Below are positions 1 through 12,240 of a DNA stretch of 64,000 nt, in pieces. The position numbers and the translations under genes are program-made. The notes under the pieces are model-generated. The model did no database searches. It had not been told where the DNA came from and saw only the letters and a list, made by a program, of their open reading frames with translations. The stretch is from Rhizophagus clarus (taxonomy: Eukaryota > Glomeromycota > Glomeromycetes > Glomerales > Glomeraceae): assembly GCA_015698045.1 (NCBI GenBank), contig BLAL01000281.1, forward strand, positions 620,001 through 684,000. Reading direction: 5' to 3'. Numbering within the stretch: position 1 is the stretch's first letter; each line of letters starts with the position of its first letter.

Positions 1-78
1 GCGCACTTATATTTACTATTTATACAAAATTTAGCCCAGCTTTATTAATTTAAAAAAGAAAAAAAAAAACATTATTAT

Positions 79-1398
79 TTAAAGAAGAGATAAAATCTCA
101 TCATCATCATTATCAAGATTAAAAACGTCCTTTTTAACCTCTATACTTTTCTTCCCATTATTAAGAACAGTAGTAGTTAGGATAGAAATTCTATTTTTTG
201 CATTCATTGCATAACCATAAAAAGTACTCCTGTAACGCCTTCTATCCTTATTTATTTTAATACTATTATTATTATCCTGTTGACCATTTTGATCTCTATT
301 ACTAGGTAATTCACGATCAATATTATAAACATTATCAACATAAACACCTTTTTTAATATTATCTAAAACGTGTTTCTTATGTTCAATATTTCTTTTATGT
401 TCCAAGATCACTTCATCAATAATAGGATCGAATAAGAAGATTATAAAGGTGAAAATACTTTGAGAAGATACACATATTAAAGAAAATAAATTTAAAGAGA
501 AGATATATTTGTTTGTATGAGAATAAGCCAAAGATAATATAATGGAAGGGAAATATGCTAAAATTGGGATAAGAGAATAAAACATTATACGTGAAATATA
601 TCTTGAAATGAACTTTGATTGAGGAAATTGTTGTTGTTGTTGTTGTTGGGAGAGGGTAGAATTTAAGGAAATGGAGGAAAAATCGTATAATCTTATTAAG
701 GAAGTTTGTTGAGGATTTTTATTTAAACGGTAAAGCATGTAAATTAAAGAGATTAAACAATATAAGACAGCAAAAAGAATCCATCCAGTATAAGCCATCC
801 ATTCCCAAGCAATTGTGTCGTACCAAAAATAATTCCTCCCATAATCAAAATTAAATTTATTAAAGGTGATGGGTAATACGCTCAAAATAATAGAGAAAGA
901 AAATGATATTATTAAATAATATTTTTTTATATGAGATATATTTTTATGATTATATATAAATGTAAGTTGTATATTAATTAATATAGACATGATTAAAAAA
1001 CAAATCAATAATGTACTGAAAATATAAGCCCATGATGATAGATAAGAATTCCAAGTTGAAAAAAAATTAGTATCATATTTAAACATCTATAAAAATGAAA
1101 TAAGGGGAATTAATATTATTAATATTTAAATATTTTTAAATATAAAAAATTTTTATTTACTTACTTGTGAAATTGAGAATAAGATTTCAATTATAGAAAT
1201 ATACATAATTAAACGAAGTGACATTCTATTCGAATAATTAATGTCTTTAATTCTAAGAACGATTATTATAACCATCAATAATGTTGAGAATATAATTGAA
1301 AAAGAATTAAAGACATAATTTGCGGTTATGAGAACATTATCTTGAGTGGGGTTTGTGGTGATGGTGGTGGTGATGGGGATGGTATTTTGATCTTCCAT
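79..1398 (-). CDS. seven-transmembrane receptor-like protein, two exons
   Basis: Two exons join in phase: exon 1 is 1165-1398 (78 codons from ATG to SQ), the donor reads CAA|GTAAGTAAA, and exon 2 is 79-1086 after a TATAG acceptor, giving 413 residues. Seven hydrophobic segments are visible: two in exon 1 (about residues 28-48 and 60-78) and five in exon 2, the last ending in FLFDPIID. This layout is that of a G-protein-coupled receptor, most like the cAMP-receptor/Git3 type found in fungi and amoebae, so a plasma-membrane sensor feeding a heterotrimeric G protein is likely. A polyglutamine run (seven Q, coded by CAA repeats) sits in the long loop between segments 5 and 6, and the C-terminal tail is charged and Asn/Asp-rich. 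The 7TM shape is seen in the sequence; the family and ligand are inference. No close neighbour suggests a pathway. Confidence 0.75.
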
Positions 1399-1847
1399 TG
1401 TTAACGACTCTAAATTACGTTAATAATAATCTTTTTTGTTTTTCCCACTCTTCAAGTCTTAATCTAAGACCGTAATCGTTAATTTTTTTTTTTTTTTTTT
1501 TTTTTTCGTATAAAAAAAAAAAAAATAATTAAAGCCGATAACAAAGACGAAGAATCAAACGAAGAGAGTTAAATAACTCTTCTTATGATAATCTGGTCAT
1601 TAAATAATAAGTAAAAGATGAAAATATTACAATTATGGTTCATTCTCCACGGTATTTAAATAAAAAATTTATCTTTAAATCTCATATATTGTAAATCTTT
1701 CTTTCTGTTTAATTTAAGATCAACTTAGTAATTTAATCAGAAAGAAGATAAAAAGATTAAATAAAATAATTATTTTAAGTTAAAAACAAATAAATTCTTT
1801 TTATGTGGCTGGTCGATCTTATTTAAATTTAAAATGTGCAAAAAGTC

Positions 1848-1881
<34 letters not shown>

Positions 1882-2784
1882 ATATCTGTAAAATTATTTC
1901 ATTTCTCAGTCACATGTATTGTAATCCGTAATATTAGATGGAAATGGTTCCGAATTTAATAAATTTAATATGGAATTGATTAAAAAATTAATTCTCGTGT
2001 TAAATCTTTAGTAAATAAATTATTTTCATTTCGGGATTTTCGGGATATTGTTACAAGCATACGACATTTTCAGGAAAATATAATTGCACAAAGTATATTT
2101 ATTTACGCATATATCTATGAGTAATTAATTTCTTTTTTGTCATAAGATAAATAACTAATGTTACACTTTTTAAGAATCGTTCTGATTTACAATACTAATA
2201 TGTTATTTTGGTCCGAATAAATGAATGAATTACTATATTCTATATTTTCGGAAAATCAGTATATGTTCCACTTATTTCCAAAAATAGAAGCCGAAAACTT
2301 ATTTGACTTAACGCGATTTCAAGAAATTTTTCACTAGTTAATGAAACAATATTATCATACAATGTTTCAATGTGAACTTTTAACTATTATTTACTACATT
2401 ACTGAACGAGGATGGTCTGACATTTTATGCATATCATTACTAATATTAAATTTTAAAGACATGAATTCTACTCAGCGTGTTGCTAATCGTGAATTGAGAA
2501 TTTTTATTCAGTAAGAGAAGTGCAATACGTTCTATTCTATATCAATTCGATGGGTTGCAATTCAACTAATAATCAATATCGTTCTTTTCAGGAAATTAAT
2601 AAAAAACACGCATTCAAAAGATTTATTACTTCACACAAAGTATCAAGTCGTCAACCCTGTTTATACTCGAGATAGGTCGCACTTATATAAAAGAACAAAA
2701 GATAAGAATAAGAAAATCTTTTGAATAGATTTCTGATATAATATTTGCAGTTTTTAATTCTCCCATAAATTATAATTCATTATT

Positions 2785-2817
<33 letters not shown>

Positions 2818-3649
2818 GAGAATGTTCCTTCAAATGCGCATGAACATCATAATCCTCGTGATTTACAGGTCCTACGATAAAATTCGGAAGAATTCCCAAT
2901 AAAGTCTGCGATAATCATAAAAAAAAAAATAATTTTTTTTTTTTTTTTAATTCTCTTAATTTCCTCATATGTCTCCATTATGTCCACATTGTATTCTACT
3001 TGTTGTACCATTGGTTATTTTTCCGCAAAGGACACGAGAGATCAAAAGGGCAAGAGAGAGAAGAGAAGAAAAGGAAAGGAAGGTGATTCTTTAATTGATC
3101 TTCGATTAAACCCTTAAATTATTTTTAATTCAAAAATTTAAATTTTTTTTCTTTCGTATAAGAAAGTAATGAGTGATGAATATCGATCAAATCATCAAAG
3201 ATCATTGAAATGTTTACTTAATTTGGGACTTGTTATTTATAATTAATGACGATTAATTGCGTTATGTTTCCTATCCAAAAATCATATGCAAATAAGGGGT
3301 TTAAACTTTAAACCCCCTCGAAATCTTATACCCTGTAATCCGATTATTTCCGTTATATCTAAACTCCTTAAATATGTTACAAAAATAAAATATGGAAATA
3401 TTTTCATTTCTTAGGATGAATTTCAACTCTCTGTTATTCTTGAATAATAAAATAAAGTTCTACGTGTTATAGAAAGAGTAGATTGTTACAAATTTCATTG
3501 TCATGTAATCTTCCATAACATAATTATCTTAATACAGCATAAATAAAAAATTATGATATATAAATATTATCAACATATATAATTTCTAATTGAATGAGTA
3601 ATAATTAAAATTAAAAAATTATTATTAATTATTGCTGTTATTTTTATTA
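1399..3649. other. intergenic, no gene recognised
   Basis: Long A/T runs (about 1482-1523, 1851-1878, 2785-2817) and AT-rich unique sequence. No ORF, tRNA or repeat structure that I can support. Confidence 0.5.
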
Positions 3650-4603
3650 TTATTTTCTATTGTCATAAGTTAAATACCAAATTTCATCGTTTTCATTAAT
3701 TCCCCAAATATTACCTTCAGGACTAATTGAAACGTATTTGAGCAAACCACCTTCAACAATATTCCAATCCCCATTTTCCCATAAAAGTATTTCATTTTTA
3801 TCATTTATTCCTACAATATGATGAACCGAGGCAACTTTAATTTGTTTGAGGCTTCCATCAACTGAGATCCTAAAAAAAAAAAAAGAAAAGAAAAGTTGAA
3901 TTTAAAGTGATTATATAATAATTAAAATTACACTTAAAAACAATTACCATTTTTCTCCATCCCATCTAAAAATGTCATGATTTGCGTTCAAACCCCAACA
4001 AGTTCCATCTGCTGCAACAGAAACTTGAGAAAGATTACCAGGAGCTTTTAAAAAGTCACAAAACAAATTAAATATTAAATATTTATACACTTTAATGTAA
4101 TTATTATATGAATGCATCACCTTGAACCCAAATATTATTTCTTCTATAAAAAACTTCTCCTTTTGAATTAACTCCCCATACATTATTTTCATCACCAACG
4201 GAAATTTGTTTTAAGAATCCATCAACTCTTATCCTATAAAAATAGTTTATATGAAACCATGATTTTCAATATATATTTTATATATATTCGTCATAATTAC
4301 CATTCACCATCGACTCCTCCTTCTAATTTGTAGATTTTATGATCTGTAGTGGTACACCAAACACTAAAATCGGCACCGACGGTTATATTTGAAACTGTAA
4401 CCCCTTTTACATGAATCCAAGATTTAACATTCCATTTAAAAACCTAAATAATTTAAATCAAATTTTAACAATTAATTAAAACATAAAAATCTTCGTAATT
4501 TTTAAAATCCTTCACTTACTTGATTATCGTCAACTCCCCATAATTCATAATCAGGACCAATATCAAGTTGTTGTAAATATCCGTCAATATTGTTCCAACT
4601 CAT
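3650..4603 (-). CDS. tectonin beta-propeller repeat protein, five exons
   Basis: Exons 4520-4603, 4301-4443, 4121-4233, 3948-4044 and 3650-3869 join with all phases consistent (84+143+113+97+220 nt) into 218 residues ending at TAA. The protein is built from about five repeats of roughly 40 residues, each with a pattern like L-K-Q-I-S-V-G-x-D-x-x-x-W-G-V-N followed by an I/V-F/Y strand and a Trp (GDWNIV, GEKW, NNIWVQ). That is the tectonin/TECPR repeat, known from slime-mould and fungal lectin-like proteins, which fold as beta-propellers and bind glycans or lipids. There is no signal peptide or membrane segment, so the product should be cytosolic. Introns lie close to repeat boundaries, suggesting growth by exon duplication. 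It faces away from a tandem family of membrane-anchored relatives that starts 3 kb downstream on the plus strand. A biological ligand cannot be told from sequence. Confidence 0.85.
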
Positions 4604-4968
4604 ATTTTATTACCTACGTATATATAAATTTGTTAACGAAAGAAAGAAATTGATGTTTTAAATTACATTTAATTAAATTGTTGACCAAATTAAGCGGGTT
4701 TATTGGCTTGGCGTATTTCTGTTACGTTACAAAACCATTCGTATTTAGTCATTAAATAAAATTATGTGAAACAAGACCAGTTTGTAATAATAAAATAAGT
4801 ATTAAAAGATGTGAGGTCAGAAATGATTGATGATGATCAGGGGAAAAGTCTATTTTTTGGGGGTTTGAAGGATTTACATGAGAGATTAGATGAGACGATT
4901 ATTTGCAATTGATATTTTTGAAATTTGAAATATTTTTATTTTATACTTGTTCGGAACAAAACGGAGGA

Positions 4969-4984
4969 CTATCTCCGGAGATAG
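4969..4984. repeat. 16 bp perfect palindrome
   Basis: CTATCTCCGGAGATAG, in a GC-richer patch (4950-5030) standing out from its surroundings. Possibly the core of a decayed foldback element. Confidence 0.6.
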
Positions 4985-5092
4985 GGGACGTCTAAGGCGG
5001 TGTAGTATCACGTGACTTCGGGATATATTAATTTTCTAAATTAAACTTTTCATTATATGTATGACCCTTTTAAATTTACATATGCTGAATGT

Positions 5093-5288
5093 ATTTTGGC
5101 CCGCTCTGCAAGTTTACTTTGAGCACGAAATAAGGTTTTAAATACCGTTTTTGATTTATTTGACTTTTTCACTTTCGTTAAAATTTATTTATCAATTTTG
5201 GAAATGATCGGTAAAAATTCATTCACTCATATGTAAAGTCAAAAACATTACACCTTTTCTCCCTAAGTAAACTTGCGAAGCAGACTAA
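5093..5288. mobile_element. foldback MITE-like element, copy 1
   Basis: The left arm contains GCTCTGCAAGTTTACTT (about 5103) and the right arm its imperfect reverse complement (AAGTAAACTTGCGAAGC, about 5265). About 200 bp, non-coding. A second copy lies at 5551-5770. Confidence 0.55.
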
Positions 5289-5550
5289 AATTCACTTGTT
5301 ATTTTAGAATTTTCAAGTTAGAGTATTAAAATAATTATCATTATTGTTATTACAAAATCATTATAATAATATTTCATGTCCTTCATCGCTATTTTGAGTT
5401 TAGATCCCTGAAATATCTTTATGGTCACGTCACATGTATTCCGCAAGGCATATCTGAAAATCCGTGACAGGTTTGTGACGCGGCAATTTGAAAAAAGAGA
5501 AATAACTATTCTTCCTTTTGTCATAAAATTTTTAGAATTTTACCCTATAT

Positions 5551-5770
5551 GTATTTTTACCCGTTCTACAAGTTTACATAGAGTTAGAATGGCAGGTTTA
5601 AAAGCCGTTTTTGACTTTACATATAAATAATTGATTTTATCGTCTTTACCGATCCTTTCTAAAATGGGATTTAGCGAAAAAAATGTTTTATTTGAATGGA
5701 CCAAAAGTGTCATTCAAAATCGCCTTTATCACTCTAAGTAAACTAGCAGAGCAGCCAAGATCACGTCTAT
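5551..5770. mobile_element. foldback MITE-like element, copy 2
   Basis: Inverted arms with CGTTCTACAAGTTTAC on the left and GTAAACTAGCAGAGCAG on the right, related to the arms of the copy at 5093-5288, and sharing the inner motif CCGTTTTTGA. Non-coding. Confidence 0.5.
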
Positions 5771-6348
5771 CATACAACTTTCAAAATCATACGTTAAAGT
5801 GTGTAAGCATTTTTCGCTGCGCCACAATTCGTCATTTCACAGATTTCATTAATACTATGTTATAAAATATTAATTTACGTATAAAAATATATCACAATGG
5901 AATTGAGCGATTATATAAATAAAATATAATGTAAATAGGAACTAACCATTTTATTTAAAAATTTAAGGAGTTAAAGAGTAAATTAAATAAATAAATTTCA
6001 TATTAAACCGAAAAAAATAAAATAAAAATAAAAAAGGGTTATTTTTTTTCTACATAAATTTCAATTAACGATTTTTATTATAATCATTATTTTTTTAGAT
6101 TTATTATACTGATATACGTCACTACGTCAGTATTAATACAAATTAACATTCATACTACTTTTTTTTACGATTATCGATTATCAACAGTTCAACAGTTTCC
6201 TATTTGGTGATATAAATATATCCTTTCTGTATAATCTTATCTTCTATCTGAAGAATCGGAAGATCGGCCGATTTCCTGAGGAATGAAGAAGGTATACTAT
6301 TATTTGCTCCATTGAAACGACATAATATACAGTACTTGAAGTTCGATA

Positions 6349-6421
6349 AGAAATGATGTTAAAAAGCGCGACCGTTAAATTACAATGAATATTTCTTGTT
6401 GACTCTGATATTAAATTTCTT
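6349..6421 (+). pseudogene. relic of last exon of the anchored tectonin family
   Basis: The stretch from AAGAAATGATGTTAAAAAGC to the TTGACTCTGA block matches the end of the last exon of the intact gene at 7686-8922 (AAGAAATGATGTTAAAGGTG, then ...TTGACTCTGA) with a few substitutions and small indels. No upstream exons are left here, so this is the tail of a vanished copy at the 5' edge of the tandem array. Confidence 0.7.
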
Positions 6422-6589
6422 AATTTCTTCTCAAAATAAGTAATCTTATATATTTATTGCATGATGGCATTTTGAAGCGTGTTATCACCGCAGAAATTAG
6501 GATTGGCAATATAAAAGGCCAAAACGCCGATCGACTTATAATTTTTTTTTCTATCTCTGAACTTTCGCGTTTTAGTTTTCGTAACAATT

Positions 6590-7310
6590 AATTATTTTGA
6601 TTATTTACTTTTTTTTCCAATGATACAAGTAGCTTGAATGCACAAGTTAATAAAGTGAAGATAATAATTATATTTCCTAAAGATGTAGAATTGATGTTGG
6701 TTGGGGAAGACATTCAGATTTTAGATGATAATTGGTCGTAATGTATAATATTTTAAGTTACTTTCAAAAACATAACGCTATAATTTTTTTTTTTTTTTGA
6801 TTTGATAGCTTTATCATTGGAACAATCATTGGAACAATTAAAAAAAATCAATTCGATGCTCTGAACTCTGAAGTTAAGAATTTTGCCAAGGGACGACTGT
6901 TTAATATTTTTGGAGTGGTAAAATATTTTATTATATGATTTATATATTCTTTATTTATTTATTTATTTATTTATTTTTTCTAACTAAAGTAAATACTTCA
7001 TAAAGGAAACAAATTACGAAGGGAATATATTTTAAGAAATAAGTATTTATTATCAATTTCCTGTATGATTATTCATTATGGTTCAGAAGTCCATCAAGAT
7101 ACATTTTGTATATATAGATAGATACTTTAGGTAAGTTACAGAATTATATACTGTATAATTACTGGTTTAATTTTTTTTAACTTTTATCGTACCTTAATAG
7201 ATTTTCTTGATCAGACATTTCACTTGAACAAATCGAATCAATATGCGATGATAATAATAACTTATGGAATGTACTAATGTACTGTACTCGGAATTGGATA
7301 AAGTAAAATT
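6590..7310 (+). pseudogene. degenerate copy of the anchored tectonin family
   Basis: Pieces of all parts of the family gene are recognisable in order: the anchor-proximal segment (AATGATACAAGTAGCTTGAA..., matching FNDINSLNKQVNKV), the exon-1 end (TTTTAGATGATAATTGG), the exon-2 start after a TAG acceptor (CTTTATCATTGGAACAATC), the exon-4 region (GATTATTCATTATGG) and the exon-5 start (TTGATCAGACATTTCACTTG). Frames are broken many times and the ATG is gone. A short duplication of CATTGGAACAAT sits at 6818-6840. It lies just upstream of the intact copy and shows the array once held more genes. Confidence 0.7.
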
Positions 7311-7599
7311 AAAAGTACATCCGTCAATTATAATTGCTGTTATAGTATTAATCATTTGAGATTTATTAATATAGCATCAAACAAAATTATCATTTGACGA
7401 TAATATTATATTATAAATATTATTTGACACAAGAATATATAATGTCACGCGTTGAGGTTTACATAATACGGTAAGTACTGTATATATTGTACATAGATAT
7501 ATTAGGTTAGCATGTATAATTGGGAAAATTCTTGTAAACAAATAAATTAAAACAGCTGAATTTCATCACTTTAGAAATAAGATTATCAAAAAAAACAGG

Positions 7600-7634
7600 A
7601 TTTTATATGGTTACAAACCAAATTTATTTAAATA
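7600..7634 (+). promoter_or_regulatory. shared upstream motif of the anchored tectonin family
   Basis: The block GGTTACAAACCAAATTTATT followed by TAAAT starts 77 nt before the ATG at 7686. Close versions occur at the same place before the copies at 9276 and 12241, so it is a candidate core promoter element (TTATTTAAAT is TATA-like). Confidence 0.45.
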
Positions 7635-7685
7635 TGTTAATGCGTGTAACTTCGATTATCTTCTCTCTTCTCCAATCGAAAAAAA

Positions 7686-8922
7686 ATGGCTTTGTATCAA
7701 TTATCACTTATTAAACTTTTGCGGTTTAATTTTGTTGGAGCGATTATTATTTTCATTATTTACTTCTTTTTCAATGATATCAATAGCTTAAATAAACAAG
7801 TTAATAAGGTGAATTTAATAACTACATTACCTAAAGATGTAGGAATAAAAAAAATTGATGTTGGTCAGGGAGAAGATATTTGGATTTTAGATGATAATGA
7901 AGTGGTAATGTATAAATCTTATACTTTTTAAGAGGTTTTGGAATTGAATTTCAAAAAAAAACATGATATTTCGTTTTTTTTTTTTTTTTTTTTGATTTAC
8001 AATAGTTTTATCATTGGAGCACAATTCGAAAAGAAATCGTTAGTATGGCTGATAAGATTACTGATTTTGCTGTCGGTGTAGATGGGACAGTTGCTGTTAT
8101 TAATTCTTATAGAAATTTGTACATTAGGAATATAAATGTTTGGTGGTAAAGTATTTTCTTGCAAGATTTATGATTTATGATTTGTTATTTGTTATTTTAA
8201 TATTATTACGTATATATATTATATATATTTTTACGATTACGTACAATATTTTTATAACTAATCAATTCATATTTCAGGGGAAGATTAGATGAAAGGAGAT
8301 ATAATGGTTTTTATTATTCTATCTCAATTTGTGACTCCAAAACGATTTTTATCACAACCATTTTTTTAGATTTAATTAAAGGTACTTACGATAGTTATAC
8401 TGATACGTATAAATGGGAATATGGTAAGCATAAAGAGGTACTTAATATTATATTTAATTTTATCGATATAAATATTTTAATCAATATCCATCATATTGTT
8501 TTTTATAGTTACTTTTGACAATTTTCACAGTTTCGTACAAACTTCTTGTGCTTCTCGAGATCAATCATTATGGATCATAGGTCCATATGGTTATATTTCT
8601 AGATACGTGAATGAACACAGACAGTAAGTTAAAATATTTTATTTTTTTTTTGTATAACAATTTTTTTTTCTTTTAAAAAAATAAACTTTAATGAATTTTG
8701 TTACCTTGTAGAATTCCTCGATCAGATATATCGTTTAGGCAACTGAAAGCTCTATCTGAAGAATACGTGATTGGAGTTGATTATAATAATAGGTTATGGG
8801 AATATTCTAATGGTACTTGGAGTTTAATAAGAAATGATGTTAAAGGTGCGACCGTTAATTACAATGGAGATATTTTTCTTATTGACTCTGAAAATTCGAT
8901 TTATAATATAAAAAGAAATTAA
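7686..8922 (+). CDS. membrane-anchored tectonin-like propeller protein, five exons (intact)
   Basis: Exons 7686-7904, 8006-8145, 8278-8423, 8509-8623 and 8712-8922 join with consistent phases into 276 residues, ending IYNIKRN-TAA. Residues about 12-30 (FNFVGAIIIFIIYFFF) form one hydrophobic segment just after a short N-terminus with Lys/Arg, giving a signal-anchor (type II) topology; the rest would lie outside the cytosol or in the lumen. The body has four to five repeats of the form FAVGVDGTVAVI / LWIIGPYGYISRY / VIGVDYNNRLWEYSNGTW, which resemble tectonin repeats but are more divergent than those of the gene at 3650-4603. It is the best-kept member of a tandem array of five on this strand; all copies share intron positions. 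Function unknown; a surface or secretory-pathway lectin-like role is inference. Confidence 0.8.
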
Positions 8923-9175
8923 ATATTTTTCAAATATTTGTAAAATTTTATTATATTTATTATGAATTTTATAAAATTTTCGAAATTCTATTTTTTTAAA
9001 ATAAATTATTTTTATATTACGAATTGTTATATAGTTGTGTAAGCAATAAACTTTATATATATCTCAATTTGCCTAATTTATTAAGTAATCTCCTGCAATG
9101 AAAATTGAGAGATGTTGCACGTTATTATGTACAGAAATTAAGATTGACAAGATAAAAAACAGGATTTTTTTTTCC

Positions 9176-9206
9176 TGTGGTTACAAAACGCCAATTTATT
9201 TAAGTA
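9176..9206 (+). promoter_or_regulatory. shared upstream motif, second copy
   Basis: TGTGGTTACAAAACGCCAAT followed by TTATTTAAG lies about 100 nt before the broken ATG at 9276 and matches the block before the gene at 7686. The preceding AAACAGGATTTTTT is also shared. Confidence 0.4.
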
Positions 9207-9275
9207 GCAAATTGTTCGAATTCTCAAATTCTTCACAATTCTTTACCATTCAAGAAAAAAAAAATAAAAAATAAA

Positions 9276-10414
9276 ATGGCTTTTTATTAATAAATTAAAT
9301 CGTTCAACTTTCATTGTAGCATGTATTGTTTTAATTATTTATTTGATTTTCAATGATATAAATGAAATAAATAACTTGAACATGAAAATTGATAAAATAG
9401 AATTACCACCATTTCCTAATAATGTAAAAATAAAGAAATTTGACGTTAGTAGAGGAGAAGATTTTTGGATCTTAACAGATGCAAATGAAGTAATGTATTA
9501 TTTAAAGTAATTCATTATATTATGATTATATTACAAGTTGAGTTTTGTGAAATAATTTGATTATAAATAGCTTTATCATTGGAGTACAATTTTGAAAAGA
9601 ATGATTTTAATGCGAGGAAATGTTTCCGATTTTTCTATTGGATCAGATGGAACAGCTGTTTATCTTAATGAAAATAATGAAATTTATATTAGAAATTTTT
9701 TTATTGAATTATGGTAAATAAATAAAATTAGATGAATTTTTTTTTTTTTTCTATTTTAATTTATAATTAATATTTATTTTTATTTTTATTTTTTTTTTTT
9801 TAAATTAGGTTTAAAATAGATGATGATCGTTACTCTCATAAGACTATTTCCTTATGTGATTATAATACAATTTTTACAACAAATGGTTATTCTGATTTCA
9901 TCAAAGGCATTTATGATGAACCTACTAATACATATAATTGGCAAAATGGTATATATCAGTTAAACCTTTCAAATAAATATTTAATCGTTCTAATCTGAAT
10001 TCTTTTATTATAGTTGATGCATCACATTATTATTATTATGTTTATTGTGCTCATCATGATCATTCATTATGGATTAAAGATCATTATAATTATGTTTATA
10101 AATACATTAATAATAACATGCGGTAAGTTATTTAATTTATTATAATAAATAAAGTACATTTTATAATTTTATCATTATTTTATTTTATAGTACACCTTTA
10201 ACAGAAATTCCATTTAATCATCTTAAAAGTTCTTTCAGAGAATTATGCAATTGGAGTTGATTATAATTTCAAATTATGGAAATATATTGAAGGTACTTGG
10301 GTTTGGATTAGAAGTAATGTTAAACATGCAACTATTAATTATAATGGTGATCTTTTTTTCCTTGATAAGAATTATAATTATATTATTTATAATATTAAAA
10401 AATCAAATTTCTGA
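9276..10414 (+). pseudogene. anchored tectonin family, copy with two frameshifts
   Basis: Exons equivalent to those of the 7686 gene are present with intact splice sites: up to 9489, 9571-9713, 9809-9948, 10014-10122 and 10191-10414. Two faults break it. The ATG at 9276 (ATG GCT TTT TAT TAA) runs into a stop because a small deletion shifts it out of frame with the anchor segment (CIVLIIYLIFNDI). In the last exon, an extra A in an AAAA run near 10230 shifts the frame before the conserved ENYAIGVDYN block, which is otherwise fully preserved to its stop. The protein would have contained the same anchor and propeller. The clean exon bodies suggest a recent loss; a downstream ATG could still give a protein lacking the membrane anchor, but the last-exon shift would truncate it. 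Confidence 0.75.
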
Positions 10415-10796
10415 TTTTTTTTTTTTTTTTATTACAGTATTTTTTATTATATATATATATGTACAGTATGTTATATTACAATATAAAATTTTGCTTTGCA
10501 ATCTAATCATTTTAATGTAATCACATGACAAATTTATTTCTGCCGAATTAGTACACGTACTAATTTAGTACGTTTAACTTGAAATATTTAGACCCTCGTG
10601 CATATGCTGCCAATGCTTCATACACCAAAAAAGTTTAACAATACCTACGCTGGTTTAAAGAGTTGGCCTGTTATTAACCAGTTCAAACCGCTTTTCGTAC
10701 AACCATCAAACTTTTGTCTTATTTAGTAAAAAAAAAAATCTACCTTAAATACGGATGAACAATTGATTTTTTTTTGGTGAATTCATTTTGGGCTAA
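10415..10796 (+). other. intergenic
   Basis: Low-complexity T run and TA repeat at 10412-10460, then unique sequence. The shared upstream motif seen before three other family members is not recognisable ahead of the ATG at 10797. Confidence 0.4.
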
Positions 10797-11854
10797 ATGA
10801 AACTTTCGTATTTTAAACTAATGGGAGCTATTGTTCTTTGTATCATCACTTTGCTTTTTTATGATAGTTTTCATTCGCGGGTTAGAGAAATTCAGGTTAG
10901 AGAAATTCCATACCCTGAAAGTCCAAAGAAAATCGATATTGGCCGGGGAGATGATGTTTGGTTTTTAACGGATGAAGATATAGTAGTGTATCTTTCCAAT
11001 CCAATCCTCTTTTCAGATGATTTTGTGTATCTTTTTAATATTATGCACTCTTATTAGCTTTATCATTGGAGTCCAATCTTGAAACGTTTAGTATATAAGG
11101 ATTCTGATGTTTTGGATTTTGCTGTTGGATCAGATGGAACAGTTGTCCTTATTAAAAAAGATAATGAAGTATATATTAGAACTATTTACGCTAACATATG
11201 GTATGAATTTTTATTTATAAAATATCGAGTTGTTGTTTATAAATAATATTGATAAGCATTTTTATTAAAGGGAACGAATTAGTGATGGACATTTTAAACA
11301 TCAAACAATTTCCATTTGTAATTATAATATGATTTTTACTACAGATTCTGAAAACCATTTCATTAAAGGAATTTATGATATTAATACTGATAGATACGAT
11401 TGGATGTACGGTATGTGTTTTATATTAATTATTCTCGTAAAGAAAATTAATATCATAGAAAGAATTTATAATTAATATTTACATAATTGTAGTTGATTGT
11501 AAAAATGATTATTATCAAATTTCTTGCGCTCATCATGATTACTCATTGTGGATCAGAGGTTATGGCAATTACATTTATATATATATATCTAATAATAAAC
11601 AGTATGTATTAAATTGTTTTTCTTTTTAAACCATTTAAAAATTTTTGTTAATTTTAAATAATTTTAATAGTATCGTTAAATCGGAAACTCAATTTAAGTA
11701 TATCAAAGCTCTTTCTAGCCAACATGTAATTGGAGTAGATTATAATAATGATTTATGGGAATATATAGATGGTAATTGGAAATGGAAAAATAAGAACGTT
11801 AGAAATGCATCTATTGATTATGATGGTGAAAAGATTCTTATCATCCATTATTGA
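10797..11854 (+). CDS. membrane-anchored tectonin-like propeller protein, five exons (intact)
   Basis: Exons 10797-10982, 11058-11200, 11271-11410, 11493-11601 and 11671-11854 join in phase (186+143+140+109+184 nt) into 253 residues ending at TGA. Exon sizes 2-4 are 143, 140 and 109 nt, as in the neighbouring copy at 9276. The N-terminus is shorter than in the 7686 gene (MKLSYFKLMGAIVLCIITLLFY), still a single signal-anchor-like hydrophobic stretch, followed by a small duplication (VREIQVREI). Propeller repeats keep the family marks: FAVGSDGTVVLI, LWIRGYGNYIYI and VIGVDYNNDLWEYIDGNW. It diverges clearly from the 7686 copy, so the two intact genes are not recent duplicates. Role unknown; membrane-anchored lectin-like protein is the best description. 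Confidence 0.78.
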
Positions 11855-12185
11855 TAATAAAAACATTAAATATAATTATTATCTGGATGGATCGAGGATG
11901 GACCATCCGATAAGCGGGTTATAGTTCGTTTACTAATTACAGTCTAACCTCGATATACCGATATCCGATATACCGATATATATTAAAAATTCGATATAAC
12001 GATGGGATTTCGTTTTCCCACCATATATGGGAGCATATAAATATCGGTATAATTTGATGTTTTTTCCGAAATTTCATATGAGTCCCGTGACTGTACTAGG
12101 AATACTGCGGTGATCTAATACTGATAATCGAGCTTAACACATAAATGGAAATGCATACAATCACTGCATATTTTTATATCAGATA
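11855..12185. other. intergenic with a decayed TIR-type fragment
   Basis: At 11940 the sequence TACAGTCTAACCTCGATATA is followed by repeats of CGATATACCGATAT, and GTGACTGTA occurs near 12088. The ends resemble the CAGTC-type termini of the MITEs at 12636 and 32685, but the match is too weak to fix borders. Confidence 0.35.
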
Positions 12186-12214
12186 TGGTTACAAACAAAA
12201 TTCATTTAAATAAA
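12184..12214 (+). promoter_or_regulatory. shared upstream motif, third copy
   Basis: TATGGTTACAAACAAAATTC followed by ATTTAAAT lies about 54 nt before the ATG at 12241 and matches the motif of the copies at 7686 and 9276. Confidence 0.4.
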
Positions 12215-12240
12215 GCTTATTGCATATTTCTCTATCAAAA

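Larger units (their letters stand above)
4604..6348. other. intergenic with foldback repeats
   Basis: No gene recognised. Holds a perfect 16 bp palindrome at 4969-4984 and two related foldback elements (listed separately). The rest is AT-rich unique sequence. Confidence 0.5.
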
